A stretch of DNA of 64,000 bases, taken from contig CM063258.1 in the NCBI GenBank assembly GCA_032158295.1, forward strand, positions 6,342,583 through 6,406,582. The letters run 5' to 3'. Source of the stretch: Pycnopodia helianthoides (lineage: Eukaryota > Echinodermata > Asteroidea > Forcipulatida > Asteriidae). Of this stretch, positions 12,576-24,572 are shown piece after piece; position 1 is the stretch's first letter, and each line of letters starts with the position of its first letter. The position numbers were made by a program, and so were the translations under genes. A model generated the notes under the pieces. The model was not told the origin of the DNA and did no database searches. It saw nothing but the letters and a program-made list of their open reading frames with translations.

Positions 12576-13647
12576 TTACAAAGTAAAACCTCACCTCTCT
12601 GGTTATGCAGGGCTGGAATTTTACTCTGGACTGTAGGCCCGAGGCCAGTTATTCTACACATGTAGCATCGGGCCAGTAAACTGAGGACCAAACAAGTCTG
12701 GCTGTCTTGTGCTGTTCAATTGAATAATTACACCAGTACCTCACTGTGCAATATCTTTGATTTAAATAAATTATGTTCAAATGTTGACTTTGAGTGTGAG
12801 TCTGGTAAAATCTTCCAATTCTGTGTTGAGCATCCTACTAAACAAATGAGATAAATCTTCTCTCTCTCTCATGATTGTTCAAATGAAAACAGTTTACATG
12901 TTATTTACTTTGTAGAAAGTTCTCTCTCATTTCGATTCGGGTCTTGTAAAATAGATTCTAGTCCGGTAAATATGTTGAGTTACATCAAGTCCTGCAGTCA
13001 AATTGTGGAATTTTACCCCAAGTTCGAGCTCTGATATGAAAAGTGGACTGTTTTTTTTAGAATGTACATACAAAGGGGCCAATCAGTATAGTCAATGTTA
13101 AAAGTTCAAATTTTTTCGAAATTGTTATGAACCCACTCACCCACCCCAAATTTTCGATTTTTAAATATTGAATGACTTAATGAATAATGATCCTATACAC
13201 TGAAGAACAAAGTAATACCTCAAATGACACAGATATTTTAGATCAAAGGTCTCAAACATCAGTACTTTTTAATGGCTTTTCCTGGCTTAAACAAACAACT
13301 TTGTAGTTTAATCAGAAATGAAAATGGCAAGCACACAAAACTTTGTGCCTAACAGTTTTTAGTTTGATATGACCCTATAATTTACAGTTTAGACAATAAG
13401 ACAAAGTACAGAAAAACTTTTGAAAAATGAATTTTGATTTTCAGTCATTTCTTTTGACCCACCAGTCCACGGTTTCGAAAAAAAATATTAATTTATTTAG
13501 ATGTTGACTATTCTGAGTGGCCCCTAAGTTTGAGATTGTTCAAAGACTGACTCCCCAATGACTCTCTCGTACTCACTAATTCCCTTCCCAAAGTTGACTT
13601 TGAACTTTGTGTTGTTGAGTAATCTCATTGTCTTTTATTCTTTAACA

Positions 13648-13848
13648 GGACCTAACTTCATAAAGCATGTAAACACAAAAACTTGCCAAGCACAGAAATA
13701 ATATATTTCTTAGCAGAAAAAAGAGTACCAGCCAAAATACCGTACAGCTTACATTGCTGTGACTGTTAACCTGCTCATTTCTTGCTTAAGCAAAGATATT
13801 TGCTAAGCAAAATCTGCTTTAAAAAACAGCTTTATGAAATTAGGGTCT
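13648..13848. repeat. Foldback element, GGGCCCAATTTCATAGAGC family (diverged)
   Basis: Related to 16993-17186, 37637-37828 and 51028-51221. The ends are complementary and the interior contains repeated TGCTTAGCA/TGCTAAGCA-like segments. Confidence 0.6.
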
Positions 13849-14777
13849 TTTTTTGTACATGGTGCATGTATTGCATACTGTACATGACACGTACATTACA
13901 CATGTACAAATGTATACAATGGTGTTATTATTTGCAATCTTTAGGAATGTTTTTTTTATTATCTTTTGTCAGTCATCCACCCCAGTGCCTTTCCTGTAAT
14001 TTCTGCTTTCACTTTCCAAACCTGACTACCTGGATCAACAAGAGATTGAAGTTACACGTTTGTAATGCCCACCGGGGCCTGTGAATATCTTTGAATGAGT
14101 CATGCAGTAAGTGTTGAAGCAACCGGCCTCCTGAAAAAAACATTGTTCCTGTGTACAGGATATCCTAACCATTTGTCACTGGCACATCCTCTGTTGGCTA
14201 GGAGTGCAAGGTACTGATGATGGAGTCAGAGATGGACAGCTCACTGTGCCGCAGGGCTAGCCCTGGTAGGACGCCAGTCTCCGTTGCACACTGCCAGCGA
14301 GGGGAGTCCAACATGGGCTAGTTGTTGACAAAATGAAGCACACTTCTGAGTTTATCAACAGTTTCAATAACAAATCTCAATAAGTATCTCTCGGGAAAAC
14401 TAGTTGATTCAAACTTTGAATACTTTTAATGTAAAAACAAAAATGCAAGAATATTTTGTATTTGAAAAAATTTGTATGCAACGGAGGAGTCCAACCTGGG
14501 CTAGCCACGGGCTTGCCTTTGCACATTTTGTTGCCTGCAGTTTTAGGAATGAGGGATTGTTGGAACACTGCAGCTTGTGGTACACTACACATGTACATGT
14601 ATCTCTGTTTATTCAAGCTGTGGGAGCTTCAAGCCCACACGGGTACTCAAAAAGGAGAGAAAATAAGAAATAATAAAATAATAATAAAATAATAAAATTA
14701 AAAAAATCTTGATGAAAACAAAGGTGGTTTCGGTAGAAAGACCAAAACCTCCCAAAAGTTTTTTTTGGGGAATGATA

Positions 14778-15195
14778 TCGGAAACCAAGTGGAAAAAACC
14801 ACTGCCAGGAGCAGCCCGCAGCACGCAGACAGGAGAAAAGCCAGGCTCTCTATGATGTGTGTGTGCATGCCAAGCATTAGTAAGCTTTCCCCAGTATACA
14901 TGTACCATGGGTACTTAAAAAGGAGAGTTATACAAGTGATCGAAAGAGGAATGTTTTTAAAATACTCACAACATTTATAAAGTGCCTTTTCCTATGGTTG
15001 CGAAGCGCTTAGAGAATGATCAAGAAAAAACAACAATGGGAATTACACATTATCGGAAACCGAGTGGAAAAAAACCCAACCCTGCCAGGCCCAGCCCACA
15101 GCACATAGACAAGAGAAGAGAGTCCAGCTAAAGCTGGGCTCTCATGTATCTGTTCATGCAGGCCAAACATTAACAAGCTCCTCAGTATACATCAT
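14778..15195 (+). repeat. Two direct repeats about 275 bp apart
   Basis: Segments 14778-14905 and 15053-15195 share GGAAACC(A/G)AGTGGAAAAAA followed by a CTGCCAGG(A/C)(G/C)CAGCCC block and CAGTATACAT. They are separated by a SINE-like GCGAAGCGCTTAGAGA segment. Confidence 0.6.
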
Positions 15196-15342
15196 GTACA
15201 TTTGTACATGTACTTCAAGTACAATGTACATTTGTACGTGGGACATGGAGACAGACACTTGATCTACATGTACAGTATTGAATAAAAAACAATTGTGCAG
15301 TGTGTGTGAGGGGTCATGCATTAATTTTATGCACTATAAATT

Positions 15343-15743
15343 TGCCCCCCCCAGTTATTTTTTTTGCCCCCCCCCCAGTTTGCCCCCCCCCCCAGTTTTT
15401 TCCTCGATGGAGGAAATTGAGTTAAATCCCAAACCATTGCACCCAATTTGTTACAATGTTGTTTGCGCTGTAAATAATAAACTCAATTTCATCCATCATA
15501 ATTAGCTGGCACCATAAAAAAAGCCCAATACACTTTCCATCTCCGGCAATGTTAATAAAATGTGGATTTATTTATCTGTACAAGCTTGGAAACTTGCTAT
15601 AAATAGAAACGCATTGTCTGCCCAAAACCGTAAGCAGCCATTGTACACGCAGTTCGCACAAACAGTGCAAAATCTTATTTCTAGAGTGAATTGTAGGCTT
15701 ATACAGTACATTATAAATTTAAGTTTGCCCCCCCCCCCCAGTT
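15343..15743 (+). repeat. Cytosine-run repeats
   Basis: Three TTTGCCCCCCCCCAGT-type units lie close together (15343-15400) and a fourth at 15725-15743. Lengths of the C runs differ and are likely unreliable in the assembly. Confidence 0.6.
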
Positions 15744-16440
15744 TAACAGGTCTGGTGCCGCCGCTGTATGTAAGTAAGTACTGTGTAGATTGCACAGTTT
15801 TTTAGTCGCCCACAGGACAGGTTGAGAAGTTACTAGACAATGTGCACCAGGCTAGTGTTGAGGAAGAGCCCCGCTTGTAATTTTTCCCCCACTTTTATGG
15901 GCACTTGTCTATTGGAAAATGAGTGTGATCACAAAAACAGAATTTGACCTTGGAGCCCCTCTTTAAAAGTACATGATAAAGTGAAGGAGCTGAAATGTTA
16001 TGCCGTCCATGTGACATGTACATTACAATATAAAAATGCGCAACCACTACATGTATGTGTTGACATTGTGACCTACATCTGCCTGTACATGATGGATGTT
16101 GACAAGAGGCAGATTGAATTCCTTGATATGGGGACTGTGTAAGGGAATGATAGTGACGCATACGCACTTGTGTGTCTGCTTTAAACCAATACGATTGTAA
16201 TTAGCATATTTCATGGGAAAGGTCGTAGAGGTTAATTTCCTTGTTGCCTGGGCTTGAAATGTTCAAGTACAAATAATTTATCTCATGGAAGTGCCCTTTA
16301 ATATTAAAGGGGGGGAAATACCTTGACCTTACATGATCAAATCTGCTGTATGAACAGTGTATGACCATGGAGGTAGAAATCCCTCCATGGTATGACAGAA
16401 ACCAACATATTGCACATACAATATACAGTGTACGTAAATG

Positions 16441-16785
16441 TAACTGACCTTTGAACTTGACCCCTCCTTGGGGGAGACAACTATTGAAGTAGATGTACAT
16501 GTACATAATGTACACTGTAAGTAAATGTAACTGACCTTTGAACTCGACCCCTCGGGGGGGGGGGAACAACTATTGAAGTACATGTACATAATGTACATAG
16601 TGTACATGTACATACATGTAGTGTACATTATGTAAATGTACTGACCTTTGAACTTGACCCTTCCGTGGGGGAAACAACTATTGAAGTACATATGTACATG
16701 TACATAATGTACACTGTATGTAAATGTAACTGACCTTTGAACTCGACCCCTCTGTGGGGGAAACAACTATTGAAACTACATATGT
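16441..16785 (+). repeat. Minisatellite, about 87-110 bp x 4
   Basis: Four units start with TAACTGACCTTTGAAC (or a variant) at about 16441, 16528, 16638 and 16727. Each contains an AACTATTGAAGTA block and a palindromic GTACATGTACATAATGTACA core. The long minus-strand open frames here are an artefact of the repeat. Confidence 0.85.
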
Positions 16786-16992
16786 TAATACAGTAACTGA
16801 ACAAATAACTGAGCATGATAAATTGTTATCTTCTCAGCAAGCATGGCTAAGCAGGGATAGTGGGAGTGATGTTTATTTTTCCCAAAGGGTTTACACATAT
16901 TCAAGGATTAGAAATAGAACACTGTACCCAGTCTATACATTTCACAAAACCACAAACCACAGTGAGGGGGATACAAAGCAAAATGTACAACA

Positions 16993-17186
16993 GGGCCCAA
17001 TTTCATAGAGCTGTTTAGCAGAAAATACTGCTTAACACACTTCTTTGCTAAGCACAAAATTAATGGGGCACCAGTCACAACTATGTGAACTTCATGGAAT
17101 GTTGGCTGGTAGCCAGTTTCTGGTAAGCAATAATTTTCTGTGCTTAGCAATTTTTTGTGCTTACATGCTTTATGAAATTCAGCCCA
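16993..17186. repeat. Foldback element, GGGCCCAATTTCATAGAGC family
   Basis: A roughly 194-bp palindromic element whose left end GGGCCCAATTTCATAGAGCT is mirrored by the right end. It has no coding content. Copies of this family are also found in introns 2 and 8 of GAPVD1 and downstream of it. Confidence 0.75.
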
Positions 17187-17352
17187 GATTGTAGAGGATT
17201 GAAAATAATACATTACATGTGTAGGGGATTAAGCTGAGACAATTCCACCAACAAAAGGGATGTTTATCATTCTCCCTGGATAGTGTATGGGGCTCACAAT
17301 TTAATGAAAAGGAATTATTATTATTATTTTTTAAACTATCGGCTTTATTTAA

Positions 17353-17738
17353 AGGAACATTACAGAATTGGTAAGAACAAAACTTGTAAAATATACTTTT
17401 GATCACAGATTTACATAAAACTTACACGGTCTAATGATGATGATAGTAGAAAACATCCCGTGAAATATTTCTGTCTGAAATGCCATATTTGATGAGAAAT
17501 GAATTTAAACTAATTTTCTGATTGGAGTTTATCGCTCAGTGAGCGTTTTATTCATTTGTTGAATCTATACAATTTCATGCAAATGTGTAACCGGTTTTTC
17601 ACTATTTTCTCGTGACCCAGATGGCCGATCGATCTCAAACTTCTACAGGTTTGTCAGTTTATGTATATGGTGGATTACATAAAGTGCTTACACTGCCAGC
17701 AACTGTTTGGTAGCAAAAACCAATTCTGTAATGTTCCT
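17353..17738 (+). mobile_element. TTAA-flanked MITE, family A, copy 3
   Basis: An intact 386-bp copy with perfect TTAA on both sides (17349-17352 and 17739-17742) and 20-bp inverted ends AGGAACATTACAGAATTGGT. Confidence 0.92.
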
Positions 17739-17989
17739 TTAACCATTAAGGAAATTTGGAAATGGTTTTCAACATTTGTTTATGGTGAAATGGTTAACTG
17801 GTAAAACGGTTTACCAGTTAAACGACCCAACCCTTAGTACAATACATTTGTATATATGCATCCTTTGCTTAGCCTTACTCATGATGTTTCAAGGACCCTG
17901 CATCCAGGCATCCCATTACCCCTGGGGAAAAGTCATGATGTATCCCTCTCAGTTATCACACTGTGTGTACAGTATGAGTGACTCCCACC

Positions 17990-18677
17990 TAAGCTTGGGC
18001 GATATCGCTTTTTCTCAGCCACGATATATCGTCGAGAATTTATCGCGATATTCGATATAATCGCGATTATTTCTTTATGCCGTCAATCTACTACTATTCT
18101 CACGTTGTGAGTTGTGGCTATGATTGACTGATCATTTCTGCCGTTGTTCCAATCACCTATTCTTCGGGTTTTACTCTAAACCTATGGTATGAAAACCTGG
18201 GCCTATTACTTACACACATTTAATGTGTTAACTGCGCATGACAGACTGTTCTTTATGTGTGCATAACTAATTAGATCACGCTACTCGCACGTCCGCAACA
18301 CGCACGGGAACGCACGTGATAACACCCGTCTGCGTGAGACTGCCTGATCGCTAAGGCTTTGATGTTGGTTTTTTCGAAGACTAAACCCCGTCGGATCGGA
18401 TCTGTTGGGGAATCTTGCGGTTGCGGTCTGTGACTTGCAACTCTTTGACAGCTCTTTGATGCAGCAAATCGTCTCAACTAGGAGATTTATTGTTGCAATA
18501 TCGTCTTGACGAGGAGATTTATTGTTGCAAGATCGTCTCGGCTAGGAAATACATCGCGATACTTAACGATATCGCGATTTACCGATATCACGATTAACAA
18601 AAATGTGACCCGATATCATAATCGTTTCAGAACTAGTATCGCGATATTCGATAATATCGTGGTATCGCCCAAGCTTA
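17990..18677. mobile_element. hAT-like non-autonomous element with 8-bp target duplication
   Basis: The element starts with TAAGCTTGGGCGATA and ends with the exact reverse complement. The host 8-mer CTCCCACC is found immediately outside both ends (17982-17989 and 18678-18685). An 8-bp duplication is the hallmark of the hAT superfamily. The 688-bp interior is rich in ATCGCGATA palindromes and has no convincing transposase frame. A GC-richer core (18270-18480) has a short minus-strand open frame of unknown meaning. Confidence 0.85.
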
Positions 18678-19710
18678 CTCCCACCCCCCCCCCCCCCGCC
18701 CCATTTCAGCCTACATTCCCTATCTCTTATCTTTTAGTAGTCTTTGTGCAAGGCGTTCGTATATATTTATTTTGCTGCCCGACTGGTCACTGTATACTAC
18801 CTCCATGGTAAACCATATAGCGATTCAGGTCTTTCACGATTAATCGATCATGTCGATAGAGGGCGTTCTGCGCACATGCAGCTCTCTCTGATCAACAAAC
18901 CTTCTGAACTCTACTGCCAGCCTAAGACTGTAGCAGAGCTGCGTATTGTTTGTTTGTTTGTTTTATTTCCATTCATACATGCATACACTGATTGGTGAAT
19001 CCAAACTAATCAATGGTAGGAAAACATGTCTTTTTAGTTTTTAGACATAATAATAAATAACAACAGTATGAATGGGGGTGTCATCCTGAGAAGGACTGGC
19101 CTTCTATGGTAGGAGCACCAAAAAACCGATGTTAACAATTACATATCATCTAGAGTTATTCTCAACATGGAAAAGGAACAGAATAATAAAATAAAAGTAA
19201 ATTAAGAGCACATTCAAATAATAATAACATAAAGAGGTTTCTGCATAAATTACATCAAATTACTGCCTCGCTGATTGTAGACAGGATCAACAGTTAAGTT
19301 TAGTACACACAAAATTCTCATACTTGGACAAATAAAACTCCCTGAGATGTTGCACACAAACTGTTCTAGAGGAATTAGCAAAATCATTTCTAATATTGTA
19401 TTGAGAGAGTTGGGACATAGAGAGGTACATGTACATGTACCAGTTTTCTGTGGTCAAGTGATTGCTGGACGCCATTTTCAGTCCAAATGCAGCATCACCC
19501 AATGTGCAGTCTGGCACCCTATGTGCACACATAGGGACCGAATATGGCTTCTAACCGCAAGTTGTTGCAACTCTCTCAATATAGGGCTCTGGGCTGTACA
19601 CCTATAAAGCGCCCTCTACCATTGTGCAGGATGGATTATAACCAGTTGGGCAGCAACATGCATCAAGGACATCTTGTACCAAGACTATTCTTTTTAAGTG
19701 TGCAGCAGCC

Positions 19711-19836
19711 GATTTCACGAAACGCTAGGATTAATCCTATCTCGAGTTAGGATGAGTAACTCGTCCTAACTTAGGATGGGTTCAATGCGTCCTAACGTCT
19801 ATGGATACGGAACTTAAAGTGTTACTAGAGCGATTT
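19711..19836 (+). repeat. Left inverted end of a possible 4.7-kb element
   Basis: The segment starts GCCGATTTCACGAAACGC, contains several CCTAACTTAGGAT blocks, and finishes AAAGTGTTACTAGAGCGAT. The same start, middle and finish occur in reverse complement at 24317-24404. Confidence 0.7.
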
Positions 19837-20151
19837 TTGAGAAAGCAGAAACGATTGTAAAACTTGCAGATATGATATTAGACTACTGTTTAATGAGTTA
19901 GTTAAATTATTTGGGTTCACAGTTTGTCTGTAATATTGCATCAAAAAAAAGGGTCATTATTGGGGATTGGGCAAAACTTGAAAGCATTTTGCCGTTGAGG
20001 GCGTTTGATTGGTTAGAAAGACCATGACGTCACAAGGTGGGCAAGGTTGTTGATGGTGTTGCGCAATCACTGACTTCGTGCATGAAAACATGCATCGAAG
20101 GCTTGCAGAAGCACAGGCATCATGCATGTGAAGTGTAAATAAGACTTTAAA

Positions 20152-20345
20152 ATGCCGAAAACGTGTGCTTTTTGAGGCTGCACAAGGAACAGCGATAAAA
20201 ACCCTAACCACAGCTTCCGAAATTGTCCGGCTCATTCAGCTATTTAGGAAGAATGGGTACTTTTTGTAAGCTGAAACGTGATCCAACTTCAGCGTTTCGA
20301 AGTCGATCGTGTGTAGTCGTACTGACTCAACTGTGTAAGGTGACC
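20152..20345 (+). pseudogene. Decayed THAP zinc-finger domain
   Basis: Reading from ATG at 20152, the frame gives MPKTCAF, a stop, GCTRNSDK, SFRNCP, a stop and EEWV. The spacing of Cys-5, Cys-10, Ser-Phe at 21-22, Pro-26 and Trp-35 matches the THAP C2CH zinc-finger start (THAP1 type) almost position for position. At least four in-frame stops (TGA or TAG) interrupt it, each explicable by one C-to-T change, and the distal C-X2-H pair is not readable. THAP domains bind DNA and are found in P-element-type transposases and host factors. The same frame reopens at 20410-20526 as a basic stretch ending at a good gtaagt donor (20528). Domain identity is likely; whether it was a transposase or a host gene is open. 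Confidence 0.55.
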
Positions 20346-21054
20346 TATGACACCCTGGATAGGCCTACTTCGTCCACACGTCCACACTTCTCACGGATAG
20401 TCCAAAGGGGTGCAGTTCAACGTTGAAGGCCACAAAAAATTGCCACAACGTCGTCAGGGAAAAAAGCCGAAAGACAGACAGCGAAAGGGCCAATCGGACG
20501 AACGAAAACGAGGAGCTAAATCCCACGGGTAAGTGTTTGGTAGGAAACAGTGGGAAACGGGGGACTGTGCGAGTCGCCAACAATCCGTGTCCGGATACCG
20601 GGCAAAACCATTGGGCTGTTTGAAGTGTCAATGATGTTCGCCGTCATGTCAATAAACAATGACAATGCTATAAATCCCTCTGTAAAATAGAAGTGGCGAG
20701 CTTCCCTATACCCTCATTGATCCTTTCTTTGCCTACACACAAGACATCAACGGAAAATATTTTTTTAATTAAAGTAAGGGGTGGGTGTTCAATCCACTCG
20801 AAACCTTTTCATCATGATGACAAATGATATTTGATTTGTGCTCAAAAGAAATCAGATTTGTGCTCAGTATGTGGTAATCATACTGACTGAAATAATGGTG
20901 AGTGGATAGTGGTGAGTGGATTCCCCTTTCAAAAATAAATACCAACTGCCCCCCCCCCTACAAAAAACATTTAAATAAATTTAGAAGAATAAACAAATTG
21001 ATTTTGGGGGTAAATTTTTAATTTGTTTTCAATGGAATATTGTGCTTCTTTTAG

Positions 21055-21190
21055 ATGCTAATGGAAATCTTCAAGACTGGAGAAACAACTGATCCATCAA
21101 CAGGCGGACTATCAATGACTGGACCTTCACGTGGCGATGAACCCGCATTAACTGCACCAACGGATAGCTTATTGGAAAACATGAAACGGT
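21055..21190 (+). other. Possible exon fragment
   Basis: A 55-codon open stretch follows a good acceptor (GTGCTTCTTTTAG, ending 21054) and encodes an acidic, Thr/Ser/Pro-rich segment (TGETTDPSTGG, TAPTDSLLENMKR). There is no strong donor at its 3' side, and its frame does not join the THAP remnant upstream. It may be another relic of the same gene or chance. Confidence 0.3.
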
Positions 21191-21984
21191 TAATCTTTTT
21201 AGTCTATATCAAAATTTAGGATTAAAAAAAAAATTCTCAACTTATGGGATTTAAAAATTGGTTTTGTACAAGGCTGAAAATGACAAGCTAAAGGAATATG
21301 CAAATTTTGAAACAGAGATTCTGTGGCACAATAAAAAATTGTATCTACTCTTTTATTAATCTTTCATTTGTTGATGTTCTAACAAATAGATAAAAATAAA
21401 ACGTTGATCACAACACTTATCTACACGTGTAAAAAATGTACAAATACAAAATCCCATATTTATTAAATGAGGAATAGTAACAATTTGACTTGACTTGCCC
21501 CGTGGGCTACTGCAAAATGAAAGTTAATTTCAACCTCTGGACATTTATTTGAATACGTTTTGTAGCCAGTAGGGGTGTAACGTTACGATATGATCACAAA
21601 GTGATTATCCGATATGATACAATAATGATCAAAATACGACATAATCAAAATGTGTGTAAAACAAACACTACCGTCATAATAAAGTTATCACAATGCTTTA
21701 TCACAGCATTCCTTTATCATGTTTGTTGTCAATGTATCAATATACCCCTAATAGCATGTGTACTGTAAATTTCACTCTGACGAGTTACATTGTGTATAAA
21801 GGCATACAGAACATCTCTAATTCCAGAAAACTGGAGAAAACACTTTTTATAAATGCAAAATTTTTGTTTGCTCTGCAATGCTTGTTTTGATTTCATCAGA
21901 ATTGCATGTCCATGTCTAAGGTGAAATTAAACAAAATATTTATAAAGAAATGCATGTTCATGAAAAGTGCAGTCACATGGTAGA

Positions 21985-23618
21985 TCAAGAAAAAATGTAA
22001 TCCAGTTCAGGATAGCTGAAGACTTTGTACAATCTGGGTTTGGATGCATCTGTCGGATTGTATTCATTACACAGGATGAGAGTGGAGCCCGGTTGAATCT
22101 TCCCAAATATCCCCAACACCATCTTTTTTACTTGACGATAGGCCACGTACATGTTGATATTTCCTAGAGATTAATGAGAAATAAATATATGGAACAAATC
22201 AGCACCAAGTGAGAAGATTAAGTATAATTATACCATTTGTAGCCATTTATTTTGCGGTCAATCCATAAAAGGTAAATTGTATCTACTTGTTCATTACACA
22301 AACAATATAATTCACAAATGGATGGATAGTTGTAGGTTCCCTCAAATCTGTGTAATGGATATTTTTCTGATCAGATTCTATGTTCAATTTAATCTTATGC
22401 TGCGCAGGTTTACAATCATATGAGTGTTTAAACTACATGATGTAGATGGAATGACAAAAAAAAACAATGTTTTTTGTTCAAACTGGTAATAAAAGTTGAG
22501 AGTTTTAGCATACAATCACTTTTGTCTTGGAAACACTACTTACTGGTCAAATGTTCCCCATGCTGTAAACCCAATCTCCCATATTGAGCCTGATACTGCA
22601 AAGATGCTTTCTGCAAAACTGCTGGATGCACAGCACGCTTCAAACCTAGGTCTATCCCAAGTTGTTGGATGACGGACTGCCACAAGTACACCTGGATCAG
22701 GAGGGAGGGGGTGGGGGGAGGAAAAATATAATTTAATGTTATCTTCCTATGTGCTGTGGGCAATAGTATGGGGTGGGGTGGTATTATTATTATTTTTTAT
22801 TGGGGGGGGGGTCCTTTATTCTCCAAAGGTTTGTTTTGTGTGTTTTTTGAGTGTGTGTGGGGGGGGGGGTGCATGACCCTGATAATTCAAATATCTCTGA
22901 ATAATTCATCCATACATAAAAGCCACCTAACTATTTCTCCCCCAGATTGTACACACCTTATATATCCAAAGTTAATGTTGACCTTACGATGGGGAAAGCG
23001 TGCATACAGAACTTGATGTTTGTACTATAACTTAATTAAGGTCAACGGTTATTGAAACTTTATATCAATCACTTTACAGAACAGTACCATAAATTAAGCT
23101 GCCAAGAGATATTTGATATTTTCATTTCAGTTTCAAAGTTTTCAACAGGTCAAAATTAAAACCATTTGTTGCTCCATCTTGTTTATTTCACAATTTAAAT
23201 TTCTTATTTATTAGCCAAAGGAATTACACAATCTTGCATGAAAATAAATGCACAACTAAAGGCACGTATCTGTTCTGTTTACTACTTGGCCAAGCACTAC
23301 ACACTATGGATGTACATTGATGTACATGTACATCATGTAAATGTGTGTACTTACTGTACACCCACACAAACATAGTCTGTGTGTAATGCTGGTATAGCGG
23401 TACTACTAACTGTAGTCAATCGGCGAACTTCACCACGGCAAATGTTTTGATGTCACTCACGTTTCAATGGAATCAAGTCAAATCCTGACCAGGCTGTACA
23501 TGTATTATGATCCCCTTATCGTTTATAAACAACTCACCAGTCTGTGTTTAAAAGACGATCGTTGTCCTGTTCGGCTTCGTCTTTGCCAGCTGCGTCTTTG
23601 CCAGCTGCCTTGGCCTGC
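21985..23618 (-). CDS. Unrecognised spliced gene (3' part)
   Basis: Read on the minus strand. The last exon is 22163 down to 21985: acceptor CTCTAG, then a 58-codon frame ending in TGA, with MYVAYRQVKKMVLG, STLILCNEYNP and a PELDYIFS C-terminus. The exon before it is 22691 to 22544: acceptor GATCCAG, donor gtaagtag, with VYLWQSVIQQLGIDLGLKRA and YGRLGLQHGEHLT. The two join in phase 1 across an arginine codon, giving at least 108 residues of well-formed protein. A tentative upstream exon is 23618-23538: donor gtgagttg, phase-compatible, Arg/Gln-rich; an alternative frame gives a Lys/Ala/Asp-rich peptide. No start codon was found and I do not recognise the family. It lies inside the interval bracketed by inverted ends at 19.7 and 24.4 kb. 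Confidence 0.55.
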
Positions 23619-23639
23619 CTACCGGGGCGCGCGAGTGGC

Positions 23640-23892
23640 TCCAGCCGGTAGGGGATTAGACTTGACTCAAGTCCCAATACCGTGCAAGGCCCTTCCTTGC
23701 ATCATCGTCAGAAAACTATTGTTTTGCGCTCTGCATTCCAAAACCTGTTCCGAGCTACATTTTGTCGGTGAGGGTGCACTGGTAGTATATGTCTGTACTG
23801 TGGTTATATGCTGGCACGTTACAAGTGTGTTGGGGACCTCGCACGTTAAAGGGACTTGAATCAAGTCTAGTAGGGGATCTGCACCGCGGATT
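23640..23892. repeat. Foldback element around ACTTGACTCAAGT
   Basis: Arms 23640-23690 and 23836-23892 are inverted copies sharing GTAGGGGAT, AGACTTGA(C/T)TCAAGTC and a CGTGC(A/G)AGG segment. Confidence 0.6.
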
Positions 23893-24316
23893 TCTTCGTC
23901 GTCTCTGACGAAATGAAATCGCTAAAATTACTGGCAGAATCACTACCACAGTATCGCTGCTACTGTCATAAATGACTACAATAATCTACTATAATCTTCC
24001 CAAGAACTGTCTCTTTCAACCATGGTGGAATTTGTCGGAAAAATCGCCGAACAAGCTTGAGTGCGGGAAAGTACATGACGCTGTTAAGTGTGACAACACA
24101 AGACCTACACCACTCTGTGACGTCATGCAGTTGTTCGCGAAAGCTGTGTGCCAGAGACTCTACGTGGGGGGTCTTTTCGCGATTCGGAGTGGCTAGTGCA
24201 ACAAAATCGGTCTGTAAAAGTCGTTATTTAGGCAAGACTAAAAAGGCCAAATCGTTGGATTTTTTTTATGTGACATAATGAAGTATCATTCTACAGTTTT
24301 ATTGGATAAGGGAACC

Positions 24317-24404
24317 GTAGCAAATATCGCTCTAGTAACACTTTAACTGGTCCTAAGTCCTAAGATGAATCCTAAGTTAGGAAGAGTTTAGTGAAATCAA
24401 CGGC
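24317..24404 (-). repeat. Right inverted end of a possible 4.7-kb element
   Basis: In reverse complement this reads GCCGTTGATTTCACTAAACT, then CTAACTTAGGAT, then AAAGTGTTACTAGAGCGAT, matching the left end at 19711-19836 in order, though the left copy has an extra internal block. Confidence 0.65.
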
Positions 24405-24572
24405 AGGCCTGGAATTAAGCGGAGGTCACGGAGGCCATCCGTTGCCCTGGTCTTGGCCTTGGTGCCCCTTCAAAAGTTTCCCATACCATAGGCTCTAAGA
24501 TTTTGCAATGGAAGTGCACTTTGCAAAATGAAAATGGCCTTGCCCTGTCAAAGATGAAATTCCAGGCCTGAG
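24405..24572 (+). repeat. Dispersed 160-bp repeat, AATTCCAGGCCTG family
   Basis: Complementary ends AGGCCTGGAATT and AATTCCAGGCCT enclose the CTTGGCCTTGGTGCCCC block shared with copies near 7.8, 12.5 and 42.8 kb. Confidence 0.75.

Noticed and set aside
16201..16816. Overlapping minus-strand frames of up to 145 codons
   Set aside because: They are frames through the 87-110-bp minisatellite; Met/Tyr/Cys-rich repetition reflects the GTACAT core.
23467..23859. 130-codon plus-strand open frame
   Set aside because: It lies across a foldback element and opposite a better-supported minus-strand exon; the peptide is Cys/Leu-rich without domain character.
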